28,331 nucleotides of DNA from JANLTP01 sp031363055 (GCA_031363055.1 JANLTP010000016.1:1-28331); one strand, 5' to 3'. Shown: positions 7,503-15,869, counted from the first letter of the stretch. Numbers and translations are program-made. The notes: generated by a model from the sequence alone, not told the origin.

Positions 7503-8036
7503 TTGAAAGTGATGCTCCGCAATGAAGACGCCACCGATTGGTTTGCGCAGCGACTGGCCTGCCAGCTTGGGCCCGGCGTACACATTCACTTATCTGGAAA
7601 TCTCGGCGCTGGCAAGACTCGAATGACTCGGGGCTTGCTTCGTGGTTTAGGACATACAGGGCGTGTCCGCAGCCCAACATTTACCCTGCTCGAATCCTAC
7701 AATTTTTCGAGATTCGAGTTGTATCACTTTGATTTTTATAGATTCTCAGGAGAGAATGAATGGCGGGATGCAGGCTTCGAAGAGTTGCTTTCCGACACTA
7801 GCGCGGTTTGCGTCATTGAATGGCCAGAAATGGCCGGTGGCTGGTTGCCTTCACCCGATCTCGGGCTGAACTTGACTGCGGTGGATGACCCCACCGCAGC
7901 CGATGATGATGAACCGGACATGAAACGAATTTTGGAGATCGGTGCTTGCGGCAACTGGGCCACAGCATGGCTCGGGCAACTGAGTCAGGAGTTAGCGAAA
8001 ATCCGAAGCGCAGACATTTTCTTGCTGCCGGATTAG
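7503..8036 (+). CDS. tsaE: tRNA threonylcarbamoyladenosine synthesis ATPase TsaE
   Basis: About 177 residues. TsaE is the ATPase that works with TsaB and TsaD to make the t6A modification of tRNAs. The Walker A loop GNLGAGKT is near residue 29. The family segment SPTFTLLESY and the acidic YHFDFYR and CVIEWPE motifs are intact. TTG at 7503 is chosen as start because AGGAG (7488-7492) lies 10 nt upstream and the N-terminus then matches relatives; ATG at 7512 is the alternative. The 3' end is long and overlaps the amiC start by about 70 nt. The stretch around 7670-7760 is clearly more AT-rich than its neighbours and holds an inverted repeat. Confidence 0.9.
   Translation: MKVMLRNEDATDWFAQRLACQLGPGVHIHLSGNLGAGKTRMTRGLLRGLGHTGRVRSPTFTLLESYNFSRFELYHFDFYRFSGENEWRDAGFEELLSDTSAVCVIEWPEMAGGWLPSPDLGLNLTAVDDPTAADDDEPDMKRILEIGACGNWATAWLGQLSQELAKIRSADIFLLPD
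7689..7718 (+). repeat. Intragenic inverted repeat in tsaE
   Basis: CTCGAATC (7689-7696) and GATTCGAG (7711-7718) are perfect 8-bp complements around a 14-nt loop containing a T-run. It lies inside the AT-rich part of tsaE. A role in mRNA structure is possible but unproven. Confidence 0.45.
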
Positions 8037-9502
8037 CGCTATTTGCACTCGATGTTCCGATCGCGCATTCGCAATCGATCGTCGCCGTTCGGGTCTGGCC
8101 ATCGCGCGACTACACGCGAGTCACCCTCGAGCTCGATGAAGCCCTGAAGTTCAGCAAAACTTTGCTGGCCGATCCGCCGCGTCTGGTGGTCGATCTTGAC
8201 GGCATTGATGTCGACTCGAATTTGCGCGAATTGGTCGCGAAAGTTCTGCCCGATGATCCGTACATCAAACTGGTGCGCGTCGGACAGTACCAGCCGAAAT
8301 TGATGCGGCTGGTATTTGATCTGAAGACCGAAGTGGTACCGCAATTATTCACCTTGAAGCCGGTCGGGCAATACAAACACCGGCTGGTCATTGACTTGTT
8401 TCCCACCAAGGCCATCGATCCGCTCAATGAAATGCCGGCGGTTGCGCAAGCCGCTCCCATCGATGCCATTGCCGATATCATCAAGCGCCGGGAAAAGGCG
8501 GCTGATTCCGCCACTAACAAGGACCACGTTTCAGGCAAGGACCACGCTTCAGGCAAGGACCATGCGCCCGCCAAGGACCAAGCTGCTGGCAACGACGATG
8601 CGCCCGGCAAGACCACCGAGCTTTCTGGCGATGACTTCAATCCCTACAGCCCTTACGCCAACCACGGCGATTCAATTCGCAGCGCCCGCAGTGCGGCGGC
8701 GCGCCAGTCCCATGCCAGAGCGCAGGCGAACAACAGCAACCCGACCGATTTGCGCCACGCTGCTTCGAGGACGGCGCGCCCAGTCATCGATCGCCTGGTG
8801 ACGATTGCCATCGACCCCGGTCACGGCGGCGAAGATCCGGGTGCCATCGGCGCGGCGGGCACGCGCGAAAAAGATGTCGTGCTGGCGATCGGAAAAATAC
8901 TGCATGAACGGATCAGCAAAGAGCCGAACATGCGCGCCTACATGACGCGTGACGCCGACTTTTTTGTGCCGCTGCATGTGCGCGTCGCCAAGGCCAGGCG
9001 CGTCAAGGCCGACCTGTTCATATCGTTGCATGCCGATGCCTGGGTCAAGCCGAATGCACGCGGCGCCTCGGTGTTCGTGCTGTCGGAGCGCGGCGCCAGC
9101 AGCAGCGCCGCCCGCTGGCTGGCACGTCAGGAAAATCGCGCCGATCTGATTGGCGGCGCGAATATCAAACACCGTAATAGCGAAGTCACGCGCATGTTGC
9201 TGGACATGAATACCGCCTCGTTGATCAAGGACAGCAACCGGTTTGCACGCTCGGTACTGACCGAACTCGATGATGTCGCGGAGTTGCACAAGGACGATGT
9301 CGAACAGGCCGCGTTCGCCGTGCTGAAGGCACCGGACATACCATCGATCCTGGTCGAGACCGCCTTCATCAGTAATCCCGAGGAAGAGAAACGCCTGGCC
9401 AGCACGCGGTATCAGCAAAAGGTGGCCGATGCGATGTTCAAGGGCATCCGACGTTACTTCAGCAAAAATCCGCCGAGGGGACGCAATTCGCGTCAGACCT
9501 AA
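7967..9502 (+). CDS. amiC: N-acetylmuramoyl-L-alanine amidase AmiC
   Basis: A 511-residue periplasmic zinc amidase that splits septal peptidoglycan during daughter-cell separation. A Tat-type signal (KRRHFLAAGLALFALDV, residues 14-30) is followed by an AMIN targeting domain (about 38-145), a long low-complexity linker (about 160-272) and the Amidase_3 domain. Zinc and catalytic residues are H286 (IDPGHGGEDPG), E301 (TREKD), H355 (ISLHAD) and E464 (LVETAFISN). ATG at 7967 lacks a clear ribosome site; TTG at 7946 with GGAG upstream is an alternative. The linker contains five 18-bp repeats. A damaged second copy of the catalytic region lies at 16900-17072. Confidence 0.93.
   Translation: MARATESGVSENPKRRHFLAAGLALFALDVPIAHSQSIVAVRVWPSRDYTRVTLELDEALKFSKTLLADPPRLVVDLDGIDVDSNLRELVAKVLPDDPYIKLVRVGQYQPKLMRLVFDLKTEVVPQLFTLKPVGQYKHRLVIDLFPTKAIDPLNEMPAVAQAAPIDAIADIIKRREKAADSATNKDHVSGKDHASGKDHAPAKDQAAGNDDAPGKTTELSGDDFNPYSPYANHGDSIRSARSAAARQSHARAQANNSNPTDLRHAASRTARPVIDRLVTIAIDPGHGGEDPGAIGAAGTREKDVVLAIGKILHERISKEPNMRAYMTRDADFFVPLHVRVAKARRVKADLFISLHADAWVKPNARGASVFVLSERGASSSAARWLARQENRADLIGGANIKHRNSEVTRMLLDMNTASLIKDSNRFARSVLTELDDVAELHKDDVEQAAFAVLKAPDIPSILVETAFISNPEEEKRLASTRYQQKVADAMFKGIRRYFSKNPPRGRNSRQT
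8519..8608 (+). repeat. In-frame tandem repeat, 5 x 18 bp, in amiC linker
   Basis: Five 18-bp units (8519, 8537, 8555, 8573, 8591) encode KDHVSG, KDHASG, KDHAPA, KDQAAG and NDDAPG. The first two units are nearly identical and later ones diverge progressively. They lie in the flexible linker between the AMIN and amidase domains. Confidence 0.9.
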
Positions 9503-9557
9503 TCTCACCCGAGATGCTGCCCACCGTTGCAATTCGCGTGAGCGATCTCTGGCAATA

Positions 9558-9628
9558 GCGCCGTACTGCACAGGCAACTGGGCCTGCCGGACGTTTTCAT
9601 CGAGCATGGCGATCCGGCGCTCTCTTGA
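9558..9628 (+). pseudogene. Relic of the 3' end of a dxs gene
   Basis: In one plus frame this short stretch reads VLHRQLGLPDVFIEHGDPAL and then a stop at about 9626-9628. The words LGLPDVFIEHGDP are the characteristic C-terminal segment of 1-deoxy-D-xylulose-5-phosphate synthase in betaproteobacteria. Only about 20 residues are recognisable, with a small disruption (RQ) before LGLPD and nothing DXS-like further upstream. The final helix is missing. I infer a leftover of a lost or moved dxs copy. Confidence 0.5.
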
Positions 9629-9640
9629 AACAGCCGCCTG

Positions 9641-9682
9641 ACATTCATGCACGCGAAGGGTTGAGCCTCGGTGCATGAATGT
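9641..9682. terminator. Perfect 12-bp inverted repeat downstream of amiC and cupin genes
   Basis: ACATTCATGCAC (9641-9652) is perfectly complementary to 9671-9682, with an 18-nt loop. It lies between two convergent stops (amiC at 9502, cupin at 9692). A terminator is the simplest reading, although no U-tract follows; an operator or insertion-sequence end is possible. Confidence 0.45.
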
Positions 9683-9691
9683 ACGCTCGCG

Positions 9692-10150
9692 TCAGCCGGT
9701 AGATTCTTTCCAGTTCTTGTCCTTAAGCTCAACCATGTAAGCGCGCATCGGGCGACCAGAAATGTTCTCGACCGTATGAGTTTCGGCGGGTGCCCAAAAG
9801 ACCATGCCCGACTTCTGCTCTGCGGTGATGAGTTTGTCGTCCTCGGTGGTCACTTTGACCTTGCCGTCCGACATGCCGATGGTCAAATGCGCCGGATGGG
9901 AATGCTTGCCCTGGCCGCAGACCCCAAGCCCCGGCTGCGAGCGGTATTCAAGCACCCGAACCGACTCGTTCTCAAGTATCACCCGATAGGATCGGGGATT
10001 GACCTTGGCCGCGTCCTGCGCCGCAACCTCAGCGGTTCCAACCAGGCCCATCAGGCCGAGCAGGCCCAGCAAATCGCGGCGCGAGCGAACTGGGCCATGT
10101 TCGCAAGCGTTACCACCGGCTTTGTCCAAACCATTGTTCGTGGATTCCAT
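9692..10150 (-). CDS. Tat-exported cupin-domain protein
   Basis: 152 residues. The N-terminus has a twin-arginine signal (SRRDLLGLLGLMG, about residues 23-35) ending near AEVAAQ, so the mature protein is probably periplasmic. A small single cupin barrel follows, with HSHPAHLTIG giving the metal-type histidines and a second half FWAPAETHTVENIS. Such proteins are usually annotated as cytoplasmic or secreted cupins of unknown substrate. ATG at 10150 is chosen because AGGGGAA lies just upstream and the twin-arginine signal then sits at a normal distance. It starts 48 nt after the LytTR regulator on the same strand and may share its transcript. Confidence 0.75.
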   Translation of the reverse strand: MESTNNGLDKAGGNACEHGPVRSRRDLLGLLGLMGLVGTAEVAAQDAAKVNPRSYRVILENESVRVLEYRSQPGLGVCGQGKHSHPAHLTIGMSDGKVKVTTEDDKLITAEQKSGMVFWAPAETHTVENISGRPMRAYMVELKDKNWKESTG

Positions 10151-10198
10151 GAAATTCCCCTGGGTAAAAGTGATTGCAACAAGACCCAAGAACAGTTT

Positions 10199-10948
10199 TT
10201 ACGTCTGTTTGAAAAGGTGCAAAAACTGCTCGCTCACCGGCAGCATTTCCTTGCGGGCTTTCAATCGGATTTGGGTCCGGCCTCCCAAATCGCGCAAGAC
10301 ACTGTCAATCGCGTTGACGTTGACGATGGTTGAACGGTGCGTTTGCCAAAACATCGCTGGCTCGAGTTCATCGCACAGTTCACGAATGGTTTTGCGGATC
10401 AGCGACTCGCTGTCAGCGGTCACCACCAAGGTGTATTTGGTGTCGGCCTTGAAATAGAGAATTTCGTCGACCGTGATCATCCGCACTGCGGAGCCGCGCG
10501 AAGCGTTGATCCAGCGCAGGTAAGTTTTTTCGGTTTTTACAGCCGCAAACTGTTTTAAAAGCTGGGTCAGATTGGCCGGTTCGCTGGAGCGCTTGCTTTT
10601 CAAACGTGCCACGGTGGTGGCCAGGCGCCCGGCGGAAAACGGCTTGAGCACGTAGTCAACGGCACCTTGCTCGAAGGCGCCGACGGCGAATTCATCAAAG
10701 GCGGTGACAAAGACGACGTGGCAGCAGTGGGCCGCCTGGCGCGCCACATCCAGCCCGCCCAGGCGCGGCATCTGGATATCCAGAAAGACGATATCGGGCT
10801 TGTGCAAGTCAAGCGCGGCCAGGGCCGCAATGCCGTCTTCCACCTTGGCTATCAGGTCCAGCTCGGGCCAGAGCGACGCCAGCATCTCCGCGAGCTCATC
10901 GCGCAAGATGGCTTCGTCCTCGGCGATCACGGCGCTAGGCGCGCTCAT
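10199..10948 (-). CDS. LytTR-family response regulator
   Basis: A 249-residue two-component regulator. The receiver domain (1-120) has the acidic pocket E10-D11, phospho-acceptor D57 (IVFLDIQMP), switch T82 and K102 (YVLKPF). The LytTR DNA-binding domain (about 145-245) shows YFKADTKYTLV and MFWQTHRSTIVNVNAI. The AlgR/LytR/YehT group is usually paired with LytS-type histidine kinases, and two such genes lie immediately upstream on the same strand. The start overlaps the end of the adjacent kinase gene by 14 nt, with GAGG as ribosome site. Its target genes are unknown; the cupin gene and the patatin gene upstream of the kinases are candidates by position. Confidence 0.9.
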   Translation of the reverse strand: MSAPSAVIAEDEAILRDELAEMLASLWPELDLIAKVEDGIAALAALDLHKPDIVFLDIQMPRLGGLDVARQAAHCCHVVFVTAFDEFAVGAFEQGAVDYVLKPFSAGRLATTVARLKSKRSSEPANLTQLLKQFAAVKTEKTYLRWINASRGSAVRMITVDEILYFKADTKYTLVVTADSESLIRKTIRELCDELEPAMFWQTHRSTIVNVNAIDSVLRDLGGRTQIRLKARKEMLPVSEQFLHLFKQT

Positions 10949-12089
10949 TGGGAACCTCGATCAAAATGGTGTTGCCAACCGGCGAACCCGGCAGGAGGAT
11001 GACTCTGGCATAAGGGCCAAAAAAAGACTGCAGCATAGCGGCGGCCGAATCAAGCGCCAGGGCCGGCGGCGGCGGCGCGGCAGCCGTGCAGTGCAATTCG
11101 ATGCGCTTGCACAACAACAGTTTCTCGGCACCCATTGACAACGCGAACGGATCCACAGCCCCTCGCGGCGGCAACAAGGCTTGCACCAGCAGCAGCAGCA
11201 CGGAGGTTGGGAATGGACCGTCCTGGTCTGCCGCATTGCAAGTCATTTGCACATTCAGGGCTTCCTTGCGCAATTGACCCTCGATCCTCAAATAGCCGCC
11301 ACACAAGGCCATTTCTTTTTCAAGCGTGCTGGGCGCTTGATTACTTTGCGGCACCGAGGCACGCAGGAATTCAATCAATTGATCCAGCAGCTTTTCTGCT
11401 GTGTCGATATCCTGGCGGTAAAGCACTTCACAGCGGCCAATGGCGGCAAACAGGAACTCCGGATCGACCCGCGCCTTGGCGCTGTTCAATCGCGACTCCA
11501 GGTTCTGGCGCTCAATGGCCTCGTCGGCAAGCCACGTGCTGCGCACTGCCATCAACACCCGGTCGGCACGCATTTGGCGCTCGTAAACAATGGCGAGCAA
11601 GCTGGTGACCACACTGTTCATCCAAAACAGGTACAAGAACAGGGGCCATCCGCTCTCAGCCCAGGCTTCTCCATGAAGTTTTGTCAAGCCTGCGTCCCAG
11701 CCCGATGCATGCAGGGCAGCCGTGGATGCGCAGATTAGAAGGACAGCAAGTGCCATCGCAATCATGCGAAAACGCCGTTTTGGAATCCAGACTTGCGCCG
11801 CCGTCAGTGCCACGACCACGCCAAATACCGCCACAAGGCGGCTGGCAATGATGGCCAGCAACCAAAATCCAAAATCGAAGCCTTCTTCCGTCAAGGTGTA
11901 GGTGCTGAGCAGGTCACTTGAACTAGTGGCGATGCTGACTGCAAAGATGTGCACAAGCCTGGACCTCAATAGGCGCAGGAATTCGGCAGCTTTGTGCCCA
12001 CTTCGGAACGCCTGAACCGGCTGGGTTCGAACTTCAGCCTTGGCCCGCCAAAAAGTGGCTTTGCTGCCCTGAACATTGTTTGCGTTCAT
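10935..12089 (-). CDS. Degenerate LytS-type histidine kinase (pseudokinase)
   Basis: 384 residues with hydrophobic helices between about 43 and 170, followed by a His_kinase (PF06580)-like region. Where active members have PHFLFNTL, this protein has DPEFLFAAI, so E211 replaces the phospho-acceptor His. The N-box Asn is gone (VQALLPPRG, about 302-310) and no DxGxG or GxGxxN glycine boxes are visible. It should therefore be unable to bind ATP normally or autophosphorylate, yet the frame is intact. It overlaps the complete kinase upstream by 4 nt (ATGA) and the regulator downstream by 14 nt. This suggests a retained partner or modulator role rather than random decay. Confidence 0.75.
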   Translation of the reverse strand: MNANNVQGSKATFWRAKAEVRTQPVQAFRSGHKAAEFLRLLRSRLVHIFAVSIATSSSDLLSTYTLTEEGFDFGFWLLAIIASRLVAVFGVVVALTAAQVWIPKRRFRMIAMALAVLLICASTAALHASGWDAGLTKLHGEAWAESGWPLFLYLFWMNSVVTSLLAIVYERQMRADRVLMAVRSTWLADEAIERQNLESRLNSAKARVDPEFLFAAIGRCEVLYRQDIDTAEKLLDQLIEFLRASVPQSNQAPSTLEKEMALCGGYLRIEGQLRKEALNVQMTCNAADQDGPFPTSVLLLLVQALLPPRGAVDPFALSMGAEKLLLCKRIELHCTAAAPPPPALALDSAAAMLQSFFGPYARVILLPGSPVGNTILIEVPNERA

Positions 12090-13237
12090 ATCGGACCGCC
12101 TTGCAGGGACGCTGGGGCGGGAAGGTTGACGGCCTGCCGGGCGACGTTACGCGCCGCTTGTTTGTTGACTTCAATCCGGGCGATGACGCCCACAGGATTG
12201 TTTTGCAGCAAGATCAGCGATGCATTGGCGCCATACAAAGCCGCAAGCCGGGATCGAATGTTGGCCAGGCCAATGCCGGAGCCGCCGGTGCCCGCGTCCA
12301 CTTGAAAGCCGACGCCATCGTCGCGGACTTCTACCGCAACTCTGTCGGTCAATTCAAAAACCTCGATCGCAATACTGCCGCCCTTGGCCGATGGATTCAA
12401 ACCGTGCTTGATGGCGTTTTCGACCAAGGTCACCAGCAGCATGGCCGGCAGGGGAATCAAGATCGGGTGGGCTGGCGCATCGATGCTGAATTCGAGGCGT
12501 GGGCCCATGCGAACCTGCAAAATTCCAAGGTAGTTTCGTACCAGTTCAAGCTCTGACGCCAGGGTCGGCAAGCCATGACGAATCTGCGGCAGCGCGGCCT
12601 CAAGGTAGGCTTTCAGGCGTCCCATTACCTGCGCACCATCCACCGGCTCAGTCCGGTAAAGGCGCTTGACTGTAGCCAGAGTGTTGAACAGAAAGTGCGG
12701 CTCGATCTGCGCTTCCATCATGTTGATGCGCGCCTGCATCATCTGGTTGCCCAGAACCTGGTGGCGAAGTTCTGCGGCGTGCAACTGTTGCAGATTGGTC
12801 TGGTGGCGCCGCTGGGTTTCATAAATCAAGGTCATCGCGCCGCTGGCCAGCACCCAGCGGATTGCATCGCTCAATAGGTAGCCTGCAGGAGGATAAGGGC
12901 CGGTGCCGTAACGGGCCGCAGTCGACGCAAGCATGCCCATCAGCACGGCACCGAGCACTGCGGCCACCAAGGCCAAGTTTCGCGCATTTCCTGGAATTGG
13001 CAACTTCCAGTCAACCAAGCTCAGCGCGCACATCACGAAAGCAGCGATGGCCAGAATGTCCAGAAAGTACTGCCAAACGCTTTCCAGAGTTTCGCCGATG
13101 GAGAAATACTGGAAAACGTTTTCCTGAAAAAGCACTTGAGTGGACAACAGCATCGACAAGCCCAGCGCAAGCAGGGCGCGCTTGCAGCCCTGTCGGGTCG
13201 CTGACGCTGCCAGGCGCAGGCTCCAGCCCAAAACCAT
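12086..13237 (-). CDS. LytS/YehU-type sensor histidine kinase
   Basis: About 383 residues from ATG 13237. Several membrane helices (about 20-140) are followed by a coiled-coil-like linker and the His_kinase domain with the phospho-acceptor in EAQIEPHFLFNTL (H181). The N-box VENAIKHGL, G1 box DDGVGF and G2 box GSGIGLAN are intact, so this one should be catalytically active. The frame stays open upstream to ATG 13468 and 13492, but that extension looks unlike a kinase N-terminus. The 383-residue form also matches the 384-residue neighbour, so 13237 is preferred. It is probably the phosphate donor for the LytTR regulator. Confidence 0.85.
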   Translation of the reverse strand: MVLGWSLRLAASATRQGCKRALLALGLSMLLSTQVLFQENVFQYFSIGETLESVWQYFLDILAIAAFVMCALSLVDWKLPIPGNARNLALVAAVLGAVLMGMLASTAARYGTGPYPPAGYLLSDAIRWVLASGAMTLIYETQRRHQTNLQQLHAAELRHQVLGNQMMQARINMMEAQIEPHFLFNTLATVKRLYRTEPVDGAQVMGRLKAYLEAALPQIRHGLPTLASELELVRNYLGILQVRMGPRLEFSIDAPAHPILIPLPAMLLVTLVENAIKHGLNPSAKGGSIAIEVFELTDRVAVEVRDDGVGFQVDAGTGGSGIGLANIRSRLAALYGANASLILLQNNPVGVIARIEVNKQAARNVARQAVNLPAPASLQGGPI

Positions 13238-13629
13238 TTGCGAACGCTGCTTCAAAATGCCCCCAATCAGAGTGGTGGCGATTGTTGATCCGGCTCCAGG
13301 GTTTGCGGGGAATATCCGATGAAAGCGCCAAATCGTCGCATCAATCGGCCTCCGGCCCGACGAAACCGGCGCGGCCAAACACGTTGGGGAAATCGTGCAC
13401 GAAATCCGCGCCTCATGCAAGCCGTAGCCGTGCCGTAGCGTTCGGCCGACCCGCCGAATCAAGTCCATAGTTGAACCCCTGATTTGCCGCATTCACCGCC
13501 CGCTTTGCGGCCTCGGTCAGATGCCGGTGGCGCAGTTTGAAGCCAATGCCGAAGATTGCCCCACGCTTTTGAAAACGAAAGTGTTTGCAGGCAATCCCGC
13601 CCGCAGAGGCGATCTGACTGGAGCTTGAA
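13238..13629. other. Divergent intergenic region between kinase and patatin genes
   Basis: About 390 bp. The kinase frame continues open through most of it, and ATG 13468 preceded by GGGG could extend the kinase by 77 residues, but those residues show no recognised domain. Nothing else gene-like was found. It presumably holds both promoters; I could not pick out convincing hexamers. Confidence 0.35.
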
Positions 13630-14676
13630 ATGAACGCACGCATCATGAAATTGGCCGCATCCCTGCTGCTTCGTAGTTCGATCATGGCCGTATCCTGCGG
13701 CGCGACGGCCCAGGACAACCTGCAGGCGCAAGCATCCATAATGCAGGCGGGCGCCAGCATCGACGCCAAAATGGCCACCAAGACCGGCCTTGTTGTGGCA
13801 TTGGTGTTGTCGGGCGGCGGCTTGCGCGGCTTGGCCCATCTGGGTGTGCTGAAGGTGCTGGAAGAGCACGGTTTGCGCCCCGACCTGGTGGTTGGCACCA
13901 GCGTTGGCGCGATTATTGGCGGCGCCTATGCATCGGGCACTGCCGTCAAAGACCTTGAGGCCCTGCCCTTGCCTGCCGCGCTGGACCCATGGGGAAGCTG
14001 GCTACTCACGCCCGGGCAACGCAGCGCGGCACTCGAACAATTCGTCGCGTCGCAGATTGCGCACCAGCGCCTGGAGGATTTTCCAATGCGCTTCGTGGCG
14101 GTGGCGACAGGACGCCAATCGGGCTGTGTCATGCCGTTTGGCTCGGGCGACGCGACGAGCGCCATCATGGCGTCGGCGGCGCTGCCAGGTGCGCTCGCGC
14201 CAGTGGCCATCAACGGCGGCGTTTATGTCGACGGTGGCTTGGGCGCGCCGCTGCCGGTGCGCATCGCCCGCGCCTTGGGTGCTGATTTAGTCATCGCAGT
14301 CGATACCACCTTTCACGCCGCACCTGTGGTTCCGAATGGCCTGATCGATTCTGTGTTCCACGCGGGCATGGTGATGGCACGCAATCTGGCCGCTGGCGAC
14401 CGACTATCGGCCGACCTGGTGCTTGAGCCCATGCTGCCACCGGTGCCGGAAGTCACCTTGCGCAACAGCAATCGTCTGGTCGATGCTGGAGAACAGGCCG
14501 CGCTGCGGCAGTTGCCACAATTGCGCCTGTTGTTTGCACCCGGCCATCGGGCCCCAAAACGCCCGAGGGGGTTGGAGGCTGCGCCCGTTTCCTTGTGCAT
14601 TTCGACGGCCGAGACAACGCCACAGAGCCCGCAGCCCTTGGCCCTCAGCCTTCAGTCCGCAGCCCAAGTGCAGTGA
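13630..14676 (+). CDS. Secreted patatin-like phospholipase
   Basis: 348 residues of the RssA-like patatin family, serine acyl hydrolases acting on lipid esters. An N-terminal signal-like stretch (about 6-28, ending GATAQ) suggests export. The oxyanion-hole glycines SGGGLRG (61-67), the nucleophile S91 in GTSVGA and D201 in VDGGLGAP form the Ser-Asp dyad. The C-terminal 50 residues are Pro/Gln/Ser-rich and probably disordered. The start has GGAG at a good distance. It is divergent from the sensor kinase operon, so it could be part of that system's output, though this is only inference from position. Confidence 0.85.
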   Translation: MNARIMKLAASLLLRSSIMAVSCGATAQDNLQAQASIMQAGASIDAKMATKTGLVVALVLSGGGLRGLAHLGVLKVLEEHGLRPDLVVGTSVGAIIGGAYASGTAVKDLEALPLPAALDPWGSWLLTPGQRSAALEQFVASQIAHQRLEDFPMRFVAVATGRQSGCVMPFGSGDATSAIMASAALPGALAPVAINGGVYVDGGLGAPLPVRIARALGADLVIAVDTTFHAAPVVPNGLIDSVFHAGMVMARNLAAGDRLSADLVLEPMLPPVPEVTLRNSNRLVDAGEQAALRQLPQLRLLFAPGHRAPKRPRGLEAAPVSLCISTAETTPQSPQPLALSLQSAAQVQ

Positions 14677-15191
14677 AACGGCAATATGCGGCGAGACACG
14701 AAGCTGAACACCATGCGCGCGAAGCATTGATTCCAGAAACGGGGCGGAGGCGGTTGACCGGGGAACATGGGAAGTCGTGATCCTCGCCATAGGTGGTTGT
14801 TGGGCATTCGGGGGGCAGCGCACAGTAGCGACGCTTCATCGGTCGGCGCGGCGCTCTTGTTGAGTACCTGCTGCGACCATTCCCGTCATTCCATTTTCTT
14901 TACCGGTAGCCCGTACTCACGCGCGCACGATTACCGGGCTTGGGAAGAACGTAACGGCGGGCTCCAGCGGTCAAGGCTACGGGGGCGAAGCTCGGTTGAC
15001 GAGGACGGAGCCAGTCGGCGCGTTAAGTACGGGACAACCGGCGTCGCGCGTACCGGCAAATGTCACCGACCAGGAAATCAATCCACCGTCTATCGGACAG
15101 GCACTCGAACCCCAGGGTATCAAGCGACAAAATGAAGCATATGCTTGAGCCTCGCTAGTCTGGCACCTAATAAATTCGATTGGAATTCGAC
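14677..15191. other. Intergenic stretch with a coding-like orphan frame
   Basis: About 515 bp with no confident gene. A plus frame open from 14864 to the stop at 15146-15148 reads like real protein in its second half (GQPASRVPANVTDQEINPP then a short tail), but it has no ATG, GTG or TTG at its beginning and matches no family I know. A competing frame from 14767 has the composition of chance. It may be a 3' gene fragment. The last 40 bp should contain the promoter of the next gene. Confidence 0.3.
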
Positions 15192-15869
15192 ATGCAGAAT
15201 CCAGTACGCCGCTCTCTCCCACGCAATATCGCCGCGCTGTTTGGACTATCCGTCCTGGTTGCTCAGTGGGGATGTTCGCACACCGTCATTGCGCCCACCG
15301 TGCTTGTACATGTGGCACCGCGCATCGATCTGAAGAGCTACGGGACGATCGGAATCGTCGAGTTTGCGTCCAACTCCGACCTGTCGCTGAACAACTATGC
15401 GACGCAGCAGTTCCAGGAAGCGGTCCAGGAGGCTAATCCGGGATTGCCAATCCTCGAATTGGGCAACCGCGCAGTAGTACTTGCAGCGGTCGGTGCCACC
15501 CAATTTAATGCGGAGACGATCACCAGGATTGGCAAGAAGTACGGCGTGCGTGCGGTCTTCATTGGAGAGATCGCCTATTCCCAGCCGAAAACCGACGTCA
15601 GGCTCACTGCGGTCAACAAACTCGAGGGCGGGGTACGCACCGAAATCCGAGGCGACATGTCCGCCAAACTGATGGAAACCCAATCGGGTGCCAGCGTGTG
15701 GGGTAGCTCGGCTTGGGCCAAACGCCAGATCAGCAACTTTAGTCTGTCTACCCAGCACGGCGTAAGCGCCTCAGTGAGAGATTCAGATCCGCGTAAAGAG
15801 ATGGTGCCCGCGCTGATCGGCCATATCACTGATGACTTTCGGCCAACTTTTGTGCGCCAGGCAGCGTAA
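15192..15869 (+). CDS. Secreted protein with CsgG/LpoB-like domain
   Basis: 225 residues. The N-terminus has a hydrophobic export signal (about 12-25) ending QWGCSH, so C27 may be a lipidated Cys, although the residues before it are a poor lipobox. The following domain alternates strands and helices (KSYGTIGIVEFAS, ITRIGKKYGVRAVFIGEIA) in the manner of CsgG/LpoB/DUF4136 periplasmic lipoproteins that read or bind envelope partners. The C-terminal part (GDMSAKLMETQSGASVWGSS) fits the same fold. ATG at 15192 has GGAA 5 nt upstream. The family assignment is by pattern only; the specific function is unknown. Confidence 0.6.
   Translation: MQNPVRRSLPRNIAALFGLSVLVAQWGCSHTVIAPTVLVHVAPRIDLKSYGTIGIVEFASNSDLSLNNYATQQFQEAVQEANPGLPILELGNRAVVLAAVGATQFNAETITRIGKKYGVRAVFIGEIAYSQPKTDVRLTAVNKLEGGVRTEIRGDMSAKLMETQSGASVWGSSAWAKRQISNFSLSTQHGVSASVRDSDPRKEMVPALIGHITDDFRPTFVRQAA

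Noticed and set aside
8519..8608. CRISPR-like array in amiC
   Set aside because: Units are 18 bp, contiguous without spacers, and keep the reading frame; this is a coding tandem repeat.
8672..9676. Long minus-strand open frame (334 codons) opposite amiC
   Set aside because: It is antisense to conserved amidase motifs, shows no domain and has no ribosome site.
14767..15135. Plus-strand open frame of 122 codons
   Set aside because: Arg/Ser-rich chance composition; another frame over the same region looks more protein-like.
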